Below, piece after piece: positions 47,912 to 55,833 of a stretch of 64,000 bases of DNA. The stretch comes from JABMQW01 sp964439935 (lineage in GTDB: Bacteria > Fidelibacterota > Marinisomatia > Marinisomatales > TCS56). Made by a program: the position numbers and the translations under genes. Each line of letters begins with the position of its first letter. The first letter of the stretch is position 1. Under the pieces are notes generated by a model that worked only from the letters and a program-made list of their open reading frames with translations, did not search any database and was not told the origin of the DNA. Where the stretch lies: assembly GCA_964439935.1 (NCBI GenBank), contig CAYTPW010000010.1, positions 62,001 to 126,000 of the forward strand. The letters are read 5' to 3'.

Positions 47912-48905
47912 ATTTACCCACATTTATGTCGAACAGGCTACCGATGGTTATCCTTTGGCCCAAAAAATAATGGATAATTTTCCCCGCGCTGAGCGCATTG
48001 CCATCGATCACTATGGTGAAATTTTCCAGCGATCCGATCAATCTTTCCGAGCACAAAAACAGAATGTCAGTTTGATCTTGGCAGTGAAAAGAACTGGATT
48101 ACTGTACAGCGGTTCCATCGAATGCCAGGATTATTGCAATCCGAATTTTTACTATACAACACCCATTATTAATTGTATTTACGATTGCAGTTACTGTTTT
48201 TTGCAGGGTAAATATTCTTCAGCCAACCTGGTGGTATTTGTGAACCAGGAAGATTTACGCGAAGCAGTTCGCGCGGAAATTCCACAAAGGAAAGATCCTG
48301 ATAATCCGCTATTTCTGGCTATATCTTACGATACTGATTTACCGGCAATTGATCAGCGCATACCGGTTGTTCGGGACTGGCTCGATTTTGCCGGCAGTCA
48401 ATCAAACCTGATAATTGAACTCCGGACAAAAAGCGCTTCCATTACGGCATTACGGGATCTTCCGATCACTAAACAGATTTTACCTGCCTGGACAGTGTCG
48501 CCCCAAGAAGTTATCGACCAGTATGAGAGTTTGACGCCTGCTTTGGATAAGCGCTTGAAAGCCATCAAACAAGTCCAGGAAATGGGCTGGCCGGTCCGGA
48601 TTTGCATTGATCCGGTGCTGCCGATCACGAACTGGGAAAAAATATATAGCCGGCTTGTTGATCAGATTTTTAAAATACTAAACGCAGATCGAATATTTGA
48701 TATCAATGTAGGGATATTTCGAATGAATGCGACCTATTATAAACGAGTCAAAAAAATGCATCCGCGCATTAGTTTATATTCTCTGGAAACCGGGAATGCC
48801 GTGATTAGCTATGATCGGGATCAAGTTAGTGAGCTTGTCGAAACAGTTAAGCGGATGATCGATCTGCACCTGCCACCTGAGCGGATTAAAATCAGGCAGA
48901 GCTAA
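47904..48905 (+). CDS. Spore photoproduct lyase-like radical SAM protein
   Basis: The 333-residue protein shows the SPL-type radical SAM motif with CX3CX2C spacing, in NCIYDCSYCFLQGKYSS (about residues 93-109), and the flanking IVELRTKSASI and ICIDPVLPITNWEKIY segments of the SPL family. In Bacillus SPL a conserved Cys (C141), roughly 40-45 residues after the cluster, donates hydrogen in thymine-dimer repair. Here no Cys occurs between the cluster and residue about 230, and the matching region reads LAISYDTDLPAID. It may therefore repair another lesion, use another donor (Tyr), or have a different function. It overlaps the nucleosidase-like gene by 8 bp. Confidence 0.88.
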   Translation: MIRFTHIYVEQATDGYPLAQKIMDNFPRAERIAIDHYGEIFQRSDQSFRAQKQNVSLILAVKRTGLLYSGSIECQDYCNPNFYYTTPIINCIYDCSYCFLQGKYSSANLVVFVNQEDLREAVRAEIPQRKDPDNPLFLAISYDTDLPAIDQRIPVVRDWLDFAGSQSNLIIELRTKSASITALRDLPITKQILPAWTVSPQEVIDQYESLTPALDKRLKAIKQVQEMGWPVRICIDPVLPITNWEKIYSRLVDQIFKILNADRIFDINVGIFRMNATYYKRVKKMHPRISLYSLETGNAVISYDRDQVSELVETVKRMIDLHLPPERIKIRQS

Positions 48906-49588
48906 CTAGCCGGTAGTATTTTTTTTAGCGGTTTAACTGCTCCGGAGACACATTGACCAACCGTATATGTCAGGCTTAGAGCGTTATACCAGTAAGAGTT
49001 GGACCATAAGATTTCGCCAGTTTCCTTGTGCACCATTTGCAGGGTAATACCGACCCTGGAATTAATGTATTCAAGTCGCTCGGTGTGGGTGACAGAGCCG
49101 GCGAAATCGGTGATTTCTTCCATGACAGTAATCTTGGTGATTAATTCGTTATTGTCGGTTACGGTGCTATTTGCGACAGGTTCGGTCGTTTCGGTAGTAG
49201 TGGTGATAGTATGACCTTTATCTTCTTTGATGGTAGGAATAGTGATCACGTTGCCGTCGGAAAATTCATTAATTGTACAGATTAATAGTGCATCCGGAGC
49301 CGCCAGGTCCAGATCATATTCATTGGTTGCCAATGTCTGGGCCAGGGCCGCCTCATCCGCGAGGGTTGAAAGATCATTACGCTCTACTACCTGGATACCG
49401 AGACGCATCAATTGATGGACCAGACTGCGGTAGACAATGTTACCCGAGCCAGGATAGGAATTGCTATCGCTTATCGACGCCACCGATAAAGTGCGAATTG
49501 TACTGAAGTCAAATCCAGGTTTTACCACGGCAGTGGAAGAACAGGCCATCAGTAATAGCGCCAGCGAAAAGGGTAAAATTCGCTGCAT
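48902..49588 (-). CDS. Outer-membrane lipoprotein of unknown function
   Basis: The 228-residue protein has a lipoprotein signal peptide with lipobox LMAC (Cys16), followed by a mixed alpha/beta domain: FSTIRTLSVASISDS near the N-terminus and LVHQLMRLGIQVVERNDLSTL (about residues 57-77). This is reminiscent of the N-terminal part of CsgG/LpoB-type lipoproteins. A Thr/Val/Glu-rich loop and LQMVHKETGEILWSNSYWYNA follow. The CsgG-like reading is weak. It starts 2 bp after the TPR gene and overlaps the SPL-like gene's stop by 4 bp in convergent orientation. Confidence 0.65.
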   Translation of the reverse strand: MQRILPFSLALLLMACSSTAVVKPGFDFSTIRTLSVASISDSNSYPGSGNIVYRSLVHQLMRLGIQVVERNDLSTLADEAALAQTLATNEYDLDLAAPDALLICTINEFSDGNVITIPTIKEDKGHTITTTTETTEPVANSTVTDNNELITKITVMEEITDFAGSVTHTERLEYINSRVGITLQMVHKETGEILWSNSYWYNALSLTYTVGQCVSGAVKPLKKILPAS

Positions 49589-49590
49589 GG

Positions 49591-49923
49591 CTACTGGCTC
49601 AGATTCTCAATATGGTGCTTTGCTTCGGCGCCTAACTCCTGGTCATTTGCAAGCTCCAGACATTTTTGCCAAGCCACAATTGCGGCTTCAGGTTGTTCCA
49701 GAATTTCCAGTATCTGACCCTGCAATCGGTACAGTGCGGGGTCGGAATCCTTTATCAACAGCGCCTTTTCCAAGCATTTCAGAGCTGCATCATAATCCTC
49801 TTGTTGCAGGTGTTCCAGACTCTCGGAGACCAGTTCATTTACTTCTTGTTGCTCCGCTGGCACGACCGGTGACATTAGACCCAAAAAGAGCAATGGGGCT
49901 ATAAGCCTTTTCAAATATTTCAT
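49591..49923 (-). CDS. Exported TPR-repeat protein
   Basis: The 110-residue protein has a signal peptide (LIAPLLFLGLMSPVVPA) and about two TPR units (ESLEHLQQEDYDAALKCLEKALLI and ALYRLQGQILEILEQPEAAIVAWQKCLEL). A very strong ribosome-binding site TAAGGAGGAG precedes the start on the minus strand. It is 2 bp upstream of the lipoprotein gene, suggesting an envelope-associated pair. Confidence 0.8.
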   Translation of the reverse strand: MKYLKRLIAPLLFLGLMSPVVPAEQQEVNELVSESLEHLQQEDYDAALKCLEKALLIKDSDPALYRLQGQILEILEQPEAAIVAWQKCLELANDQELGAEAKHHIENLSQ

Positions 49924-49963
49924 AAACTCCTCCTTATTTAAAGAACAACCACAAAAATTTAAC

Positions 49964-50356
49964 TTATTCCTCCGATTCAGGTTCCTTTTCTGTTTTAGCT
50001 TTTTTACCGGCCAGATTGGTTACAGCATCCATTACTTTAGGTGCCAGATCCATTATCTTGCTGCCGATACCTTCATTTTCACCAATTGTCAACAGTTTAG
50101 CACCTTCTTTACCAACAATAACAAATGCTACCGGCTCAATTGACCAACCACCGCCGATCCCTTCACCAGTACCTTTGCCTTTTTCCTTGGCATCAGCTTC
50201 GCCTGAGCCACCACCGGAAGCGAATCCAAATGCGACTTTGGAGACCGGAAGAACCAAATGATCACCAGCGTTTACCGGCTCACCAACCACCGTCTTGGTA
50301 GCCATTAATTCCTGTAATTCATGTAATGTGTTTTTTACCAGGTTATCGATACCCAT
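49964..50356 (-). CDS. GerW/YtfJ-family protein
   Basis: Starting at the ATG at 50356 (with AAGGA about 7 bp upstream) the protein has 130 residues: MGIDNLVKNTLHELQELM at the N-terminus, then VVGEPVNAGDHLVLPVSKVAFGF, a Gly/Lys/Glu-rich loop, GIGGGWSIEPVAFVIV, and a charged tail. This is the GerW (YtfJ) family, named for its role in Bacillus spore germination but widespread in non-sporulating bacteria. The neighbour upstream (DUF2953) is the same partner as in Bacillus (ytfI-ytfJ). An earlier in-frame start at 50398 is less likely. Confidence 0.88.
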   Translation of the reverse strand: MGIDNLVKNTLHELQELMATKTVVGEPVNAGDHLVLPVSKVAFGFASGGGSGEADAKEKGKGTGEGIGGGWSIEPVAFVIVGKEGAKLLTIGENEGIGSKIMDLAPKVMDAVTNLAGKKAKTEKEPESEE

Positions 50357-50369
50357 TATTCTTGTCCTT

Positions 50370-50975
50370 TTATTTGTTTCGAATGTACGCCCATCCAACA
50401 GAAATTGCCAATATTGCCGGCTGCACCCGCAACAGGATAATACCGGACAGATTAACTATAGTTTGCCCGTTAAAATGAGGGTGAATGTTGAGGCTTGTTC
50501 CAATATCGGGCAGAATGGTTTTAAACCAGGTAATTGTTCCCATTAACAGACCGGTTGACATCGGATTTTGAAATCCTACCGTTCCATCAATCGAGAACTG
50601 TTCCAGATAGATATTCCGCATAGTAGTGCGCAGTAATTTCTTCCACAAAGGTACCTGATTAATTTTATCAAATTGTTCGGAAAATTTCTGTTTGGGTTTT
50701 GGCTTCGGTTTTTTATCCGACTTCTTTGTATCCTTAGTTCCCAGGGATTTGGATAACCAGGGATTTGAATAAGGTCCAACGCATAGCCTGATTTCGGGTA
50801 AAAAACGTACCATTATTCCGAAAGATTTGCCTCCTACCGTGGCACTGCCAAGACCTTGGAAAGATTCAGCGTTGGATTCCAGTTTTCCTCTGGCACCTAT
50901 TTTCCAGGGTAAAAATAATATTCCCAGCAACAGGGCTATAATCAATAACAATGTTAATAATAGCGTGGAAAGCAT
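50370..50975 (-). CDS. DUF2953 (YtfI-like) membrane-anchored protein
   Basis: The 201-residue protein has an N-terminal transmembrane segment (LLTLLLIIALLLGILFLPW), a Lys/Pro-rich linker (residues about 83-100) and a C-terminal domain with LYLEQFSIDGTVGFQNPMSTGLLMGTI-like sequence, typical of DUF2953. Its stop is 14 bp before the GerW start codon. The DUF2953-GerW pair matches ytfI-ytfJ of Bacillus. Function unknown. Confidence 0.78.
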   Translation of the reverse strand: MLSTLLLTLLLIIALLLGILFLPWKIGARGKLESNAESFQGLGSATVGGKSFGIMVRFLPEIRLCVGPYSNPWLSKSLGTKDTKKSDKKPKPKPKQKFSEQFDKINQVPLWKKLLRTTMRNIYLEQFSIDGTVGFQNPMSTGLLMGTITWFKTILPDIGTSLNIHPHFNGQTIVNLSGIILLRVQPAILAISVGWAYIRNK

Positions 50976-51020
50976 ATCAATGAATAGCTACCTCGGTTTT
51001 ATTAGTGCTGTGAAGATTAG

Positions 51021-51923
51021 TTATTCAAAAAGTAAATGTTCCCGCTCAAGCAGGCGTTTGGCATACTCCTGCTCAAGAATATTTTCAGCCATTACATCCG
51101 GCAGCACTGTTGGATCGGCTTCAATCACCCAGGTAAGATCATCGTGAAATTGTTCCCGGTTTCCAGCTTTGGTGTGATAAAATTCGGCGCGCAGTGTATA
51201 CGTACCAAAATAATTGGGGTGCTTTTCTATTGCTGTATCGAAATAATCTTTTGAGCGGGTCAATTCTATGCCTGGGATTCGTGCATAGAGTGCACCGAAG
51301 AAGCGATTTGCAGCCCCATAATAATAATCTGGTTCGGTTGCCAGGATCCGGTACATGGCCGTTTCAATAATTTCTTGATGAGCCAAGCGCATCATTGCCG
51401 GTTTATAGGCCAGATAACGGCCTGAATTGGCGGACCACCAATATAATGCATCGATAAGTTCACGAGGTGTATTGGCAATGGCAGCTATTTTTCGTGTACT
51501 ACTGTCCCCTACAGCATTTTCGAAAGTTGCGCTGAACGCCTCCGATAGAAACAACGCTTTTTCGCCAGCATTTATCCCTTCAAGGAACAGACTGTCCTTG
51601 AGAGCTTGATCGGTCTCAATAAAATGGCCAACAAAATAGCAGGCATGACTGTAACGGATTAATAAATCCAGATTATCCGGTGATAATCCAGCAGCGCGTT
51701 TATAAAATAAATAAGCCGTGCTGGCTTGTTTAATTTCATGCCGTTTTTCCCAGTATTTATTGCCTTGTAACAACAGGAAATCAGCATTGTCACTGGTAGA
51801 TATTTTTTTTGCAGTGGCAGGTATCTGACAGCCGGTGAACAAGCCTATTAATACTAATATGAGAATTTTCTTAAATTCAGCAATCGTGTTTGAAATATCC
51901 CTGAAGTATGGTGGATCAAACAA
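51021..51923 (-). CDS. TatT-like (TRAP-transporter T-component) lipoprotein
   Basis: The 300-residue protein has a lipoprotein-type signal (ILILVLIGLFTGC, Cys about 32) after a long N-region. A TTG at 51923 is used because no ATG lies closer. It is all-helical with TPR-like segments; YLFYKRAAGLSPDNLDLLIRYSHACYFVGHF (about residues 71-101) and YYYGAANRFFGALYARIPG (about 197-215) resemble the TatT/TP0956 lipoprotein family that partners TRAP-type transporters. No TRAP transporter genes are adjacent, so the link is uncertain. It diverges from phoH. Confidence 0.68.
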   Translation of the reverse strand: MFDPPYFRDISNTIAEFKKILILVLIGLFTGCQIPATAKKISTSDNADFLLLQGNKYWEKRHEIKQASTAYLFYKRAAGLSPDNLDLLIRYSHACYFVGHFIETDQALKDSLFLEGINAGEKALFLSEAFSATFENAVGDSSTRKIAAIANTPRELIDALYWWSANSGRYLAYKPAMMRLAHQEIIETAMYRILATEPDYYYGAANRFFGALYARIPGIELTRSKDYFDTAIEKHPNYFGTYTLRAEFYHTKAGNREQFHDDLTWVIEADPTVLPDVMAENILEQEYAKRLLEREHLLFE

Positions 51924-52018
51924 TTTAAATGGTCCTTACTGGAGTGTTCCCAATTGTGCTCTCGGAGGCTGTTCTATGGAAAAACATGTTACTAAAATTA
52001 ACACTGCGATAGTTATCA

Positions 52019-52969
52019 ATGGAAAAAACAATTGAATTAAAAGGAATTGAATTGGCTCCGCTGTTCGGTGTAGCCGATGCACACCTGAAACTCCTGGAAG
52101 ATAAATTTCCGGTTAAACTGATCGCCCGGGGTTCAGATCTGAGAGTGAACGGGACCGCCGATTCAGTCAATATCGTTGCAGAGATAATCCACGATATGAG
52201 TCAGACTCTATCTAGACGGGGTAGTTTGACTAAAGGTGATGTTCAAAAATTGATTCAACTGGTTGGTGTCAATAGCAATCTTAAACAGAAACAACCAGAA
52301 GATGTAATCCATTATGCTCGGAAAGGGAGTATCACTGCCAGGACACCTGGTCAGAATAAGTATATTAACACGGTACGGAATAACGATATCACTCTCAGCA
52401 TTGGACCGGCGGGAACCGGCAAAACTTATATGGCTGTTGCTTTTGCTGTTGCGGCACTGGAAAGTCATGAAGTCAACCGAATTATACTTTGTAGACCCGC
52501 GGTTGAAGCTGGGGAAAACCTAGGATTTTTACCGGGTGATCTGAGGGAAAAAGTCGATCCGTATCTGACTCCTCTTTATGACGCACTGTCAGATATGCTG
52601 CCGCAGTCTAGATTGAAACCTTTGCTAGCAAAAAATACTATTGAAATAATTCCCTTGGCTTATATGCGTGGGCGAACATTGGATAATGCTTTTTTAATTC
52701 TGGACGAAGCGCAGAATGCAACTTCCATGCAGATGAAAATGTTTTTAACACGCCTGGGTGTTAATTCGAAAACAATTATCAATGGAGATATAACCCAGAT
52801 CGATCTGCCGCGGAAAACGGATTCAGGATTGATCCAGGTGATGGATATCCTGCGCAACATTGATGGAATCGGTTTTATCGAGCTGACTGAATCGGATGTG
52901 GTCAGGCACCGACTGGTAAAAGAAATTATTAAAGCTTACGATCAGCAGAATCATCATTCTGAAACGTAA
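52019..52969 (+). CDS. phoH: PhoH-family ATPase
   Basis: This 316-residue protein has a PhoH-type P-loop: ITLSIGPAGTGKTYMAVAFAVAAL (about residues 123-146), then ILCRPAVEAGENLGFLPGDLREKVDPYLTPLYD (about 158-190) and Walker B AFLILDEAQNAT (about 222-233). The N-terminal 100 residues form the usual KH-like region. PhoH proteins act with RNA-processing factors (YbeY/YbeZ-like) in ribosome maturation. The gene is divergent from the TatT-like gene and no ybeY gene follows in this window. Confidence 0.95.
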   Translation: MEKTIELKGIELAPLFGVADAHLKLLEDKFPVKLIARGSDLRVNGTADSVNIVAEIIHDMSQTLSRRGSLTKGDVQKLIQLVGVNSNLKQKQPEDVIHYARKGSITARTPGQNKYINTVRNNDITLSIGPAGTGKTYMAVAFAVAALESHEVNRIILCRPAVEAGENLGFLPGDLREKVDPYLTPLYDALSDMLPQSRLKPLLAKNTIEIIPLAYMRGRTLDNAFLILDEAQNATSMQMKMFLTRLGVNSKTIINGDITQIDLPRKTDSGLIQVMDILRNIDGIGFIELTESDVVRHRLVKEIIKAYDQQNHHSET

Positions 52970-53437
52970 AGAAGACAGCTACATTTAACATTTTTTCAGC
53001 GGTAGTAAATGCTATCCGCTAAATCACTGCGTTGGTAAAAATATATGGTTCATGTTCAATTTCATGCTAATTTTAAAGACTGAAATCGATGTAATATTCG
53101 GTGAAAGAATATTTTTTTCTCTGGCCGAATAATTACCAAAGGATTGAATTCTGCATACGCGAACCTTGACATATTTTACATTGAAGAACTGGACACACAA
53201 TCCATCCGGGAAACAACCACCTTGCTCAGTATTCGATTGTTATATCAATTCCTGTTCTAACCACAGCCGAAGTGGAATTAATATGCTTCAAATTATAGCG
53301 GTTCTTGTGTTGGTGCACTTGCTGCCATATCTGATTATTAGCCTTTTTAATAGCTATCCTGATTATGAGAGGGTCTGTTAATGCAACAGATCTTTTTAGT
53401 TTGATGAGTCTGAAATGAAAAAATCAATCCGAGGGGA
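52970..53437. other. 468-bp intergenic region without a convincing gene
   Basis: Apart from an imperfect hairpin at 52996-53019 (AGCGGTAG / CTATCCGCT) that may end phoH transcription, I see no tRNA, riboswitch or repeat. A 32-codon ORF at 53283-53381 encodes one possible membrane helix but has only a weak ribosome-binding site, so it is not annotated as a gene. The promoter of the thiolase operon probably lies here. Confidence 0.6.
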
Positions 53438-54628
53438 ATGATGAAGAAATTGCAAGAAATTGTTATTACGGGGATCAAACGAACGCCTATTGGATCATTT
53501 ATGGGTTCGCTGTCAACCATGTCGGCAACCAAACTTGGTTCAATCGCTATCAAAGCGGTTGTTGATGATACTCAATTGAATCCTGCTTTAATAAATGAAG
53601 TGATAATGGGTAATGTATTATCTGCCGGTACCGGACAAGCGCCTGCCCGACAAGCGGCGTTAGGTGCCGGATTACCTAATACGGTGGAATGCTTGACGAT
53701 CAATAAAGTTTGTGGTTCGGGCTTGAAATCCGTTATGCTGGCTGCCCAGGCGATTCAGGCCGGAGATGCTGAAATAATAATTGCCGGTGGGATGGAGAAC
53801 ATGTCCAGCGTTCCCTATCTACTACTAAAAGCACGCACCGGGTACCGGATGGGGAATGGTCAAATAATTGATGGGATGGTAAATGACGGACTGTGGGACG
53901 TTTACAATAATATACATATGGGTAATTGTGCTGAAATATGTGCTCGTGAACGGCAATACAGTCGTGAAATGCAGGATGAATTTGCTCGTCAATCGTACGA
54001 ACGTTCCCATAAAGCTCAAGCCGAAGATTGGTTTAAAGCGGAAATTGTACCGGTTGAAGTACCCCAGCGGAAAGGTGATCCGATTATTGTTGACCAGGAT
54101 GAAGAACCCCTACGAGCGAATTTTGAAAAAATGACCAAATTACGACCGGCCTTTGATAAAGAAGGTACAATTACTGCGGCAAATGCATCTAAAATAAATG
54201 ATGGTGCCGGTGCCGCAATGATCATGTCCAAAGGAAAAGCGGTTGAATTAGGTCTCGAACCACTGGTTAGAATTGTTACCCAGGCAGCGGCAGCTCAAGC
54301 TCCCGAATGGTTTACCACCGCTCCAACTAAAGCAATCCAGAAAGCATTGGATAAAGTTGGAATGACCGCTGACCAAATCGATTTATGGGAAATAAACGAA
54401 GCCTTTGCGGCAGTGACCATGGCAGCTATGGATGATTTTAATATACCCTCTGAAAAAGTGAATATTCATGGTGGAGCTATTGCCATTGGGCATCCGATTG
54501 GTGCATCCGGGATAAGAATTCTGGCTACGTTAGTTCAGGCAATGAAACGAACAGGTGCTAGGACTGGTTGTGCAACACTGTGCATTGGTGGTGGGGAAGC
54601 AGCAGCTGTAATAGTGGAGGCTATTTAA
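53438..54628 (+). CDS. Acetyl-CoA acetyltransferase (thiolase)
   Basis: This 396-residue thiolase has the active-site Cys in NKVCGSGLKSVMLAAQAI (about residue 92), the His in GGAIAIGHPIGASGIRIL and the second Cys near the C-terminus in CATLCIGGGEAAAV. It can condense or cleave acetoacetyl-CoA and longer 3-ketoacyl-CoAs. A GAGGGG ribosome-binding site precedes two adjacent ATGs (53438 and 53441); the second is better spaced. The stop overlaps the next gene's start as TAATG. With the following acyl-CoA dehydrogenase and leucine dehydrogenase it fits short or branched-chain acid catabolism. Confidence 0.95.
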   Translation: MMKKLQEIVITGIKRTPIGSFMGSLSTMSATKLGSIAIKAVVDDTQLNPALINEVIMGNVLSAGTGQAPARQAALGAGLPNTVECLTINKVCGSGLKSVMLAAQAIQAGDAEIIIAGGMENMSSVPYLLLKARTGYRMGNGQIIDGMVNDGLWDVYNNIHMGNCAEICARERQYSREMQDEFARQSYERSHKAQAEDWFKAEIVPVEVPQRKGDPIIVDQDEEPLRANFEKMTKLRPAFDKEGTITAANASKINDGAGAAMIMSKGKAVELGLEPLVRIVTQAAAAQAPEWFTTAPTKAIQKALDKVGMTADQIDLWEINEAFAAVTMAAMDDFNIPSEKVNIHGGAIAIGHPIGASGIRILATLVQAMKRTGARTGCATLCIGGGEAAAVIVEAI

Positions 54629-55770
54629 TGGATTTTAATTTTTCGGAAGAACAATTATTGGTCAAGCAGACTGCCAAGGATTTTGCGGATGAGAATCTTG
54701 CTCCCGGAGTAATGGACCGGGACGAAAATGCGGAATTTCCAACTGAGCAGGTAAAACAAATGGGCGAACTGGGTTTCCTGGGAATGATGGTACCTGACAA
54801 ATGGAATGGCGCTGGAATGGATACGATCAGCTATGTGATCGCCCTGGAAGAGATTGCCCGCGCTGATGCCTCGGCGGCGGTGATCATGTCGGTAAATAAC
54901 TCCCTGGTTTGCCAGGTGTTTTTAAACTGGTGCACTGACAAGATAAAGGATAAATATTTGCCCAGTCTGGCCTCCGGTGAACAGCTTGGTGCTTACTCAC
55001 TCAGTGAACCCCAATCGGGTTCCGATGCCAGTAATATGCGCACTTTTGCCGAGAAAGATGGTGATAATTTTATCCTGAATGGCACGAAAAACTGGGTTAC
55101 CAATGGAATTAGTTCCGATCTTGTTTTGGTCTATGCTTTAACTGAAAAAGGTGTTGGGTATAAAGGTGTTTCTGCTTTTATCGTCGAAAAATGCTGGGAT
55201 GGATTATCCGTAGGGAAGAAGGAGGATAAACTTGGCATCCGTGGTTCTGATACCTGCGAACTGTATTTTGATAACTGCCGGATTCCAGCTGAAAATGTTA
55301 TCGGCGAAGTTGGCCAGGGATTCAAGGTTGCACTGAATACTCTGGATGGTGGTCGGATTGGGATTGCTACTCAGGCTTTAGGAATTGGGCGGGCAGCTCT
55401 GGAAAAATCGATTACCTATTCCAAAGAGCGGGAGCAATTTGGTAGACCGATTGCAGAATTCGGATCAACCCATGATAAACTATCTAATATGGCCTGTAAT
55501 ATTGATGCTGCCCGCTTATTGATTTATCAGGCTGCTGCTTTGAAGGATACCAATCAGCGTTTTACCAAGGAAGCGGCGATGGCAAAATATTTTGCTTCCA
55601 AGATAGCCATGGAAGCTACAACCCAATGTGTCCAGATATTTGGCGGATATGGTTACATGCGCGAATACGGAGTAGAGCGATTAATGCGCGACGCTAAAAT
55701 AACCCAGATATATGAGGGCACTTCAGAAATACAGCAACTGGTAATCGCTCGCGAATTGTTGAGCGAGTAA
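54628..55770 (+). CDS. Acyl-CoA dehydrogenase (short/branched-chain type)
   Basis: From the ATG at 54628 (overlapping the thiolase stop by 1 nt) the protein has 380 residues, the normal length. It has the FAD-binding AYSLSEPQSGSDASNMRT and LNGTKNWVTNGIS stretches (about residues 127-160), a DGGRIGIATQALGIGRAAL helix and ERLMRDAKITQIYEGTSEIQQLVIAREL. The Glu in IYEGTSE is the catalytic base in short-chain and butyryl-CoA dehydrogenases. It introduces the alpha-beta double bond in acyl-CoA. An open frame further upstream is only a shadow of the thiolase gene. Confidence 0.95.
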   Translation: MDFNFSEEQLLVKQTAKDFADENLAPGVMDRDENAEFPTEQVKQMGELGFLGMMVPDKWNGAGMDTISYVIALEEIARADASAAVIMSVNNSLVCQVFLNWCTDKIKDKYLPSLASGEQLGAYSLSEPQSGSDASNMRTFAEKDGDNFILNGTKNWVTNGISSDLVLVYALTEKGVGYKGVSAFIVEKCWDGLSVGKKEDKLGIRGSDTCELYFDNCRIPAENVIGEVGQGFKVALNTLDGGRIGIATQALGIGRAALEKSITYSKEREQFGRPIAEFGSTHDKLSNMACNIDAARLLIYQAAALKDTNQRFTKEAAMAKYFASKIAMEATTQCVQIFGGYGYMREYGVERLMRDAKITQIYEGTSEIQQLVIARELLSE

Positions 55771-55833
55771 TACTATTGGCTGCCATACAATTGATTTGAA
55801 TAAATAAAATCCCATAAACGGGACGGAGGCAAA

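Noticed and set aside
53283..53381. 32-codon ORF encoding a possible membrane peptide
   Set aside because: Weak ribosome-binding site, no neighbour support, and short enough to occur by chance in AT-rich intergenic DNA.
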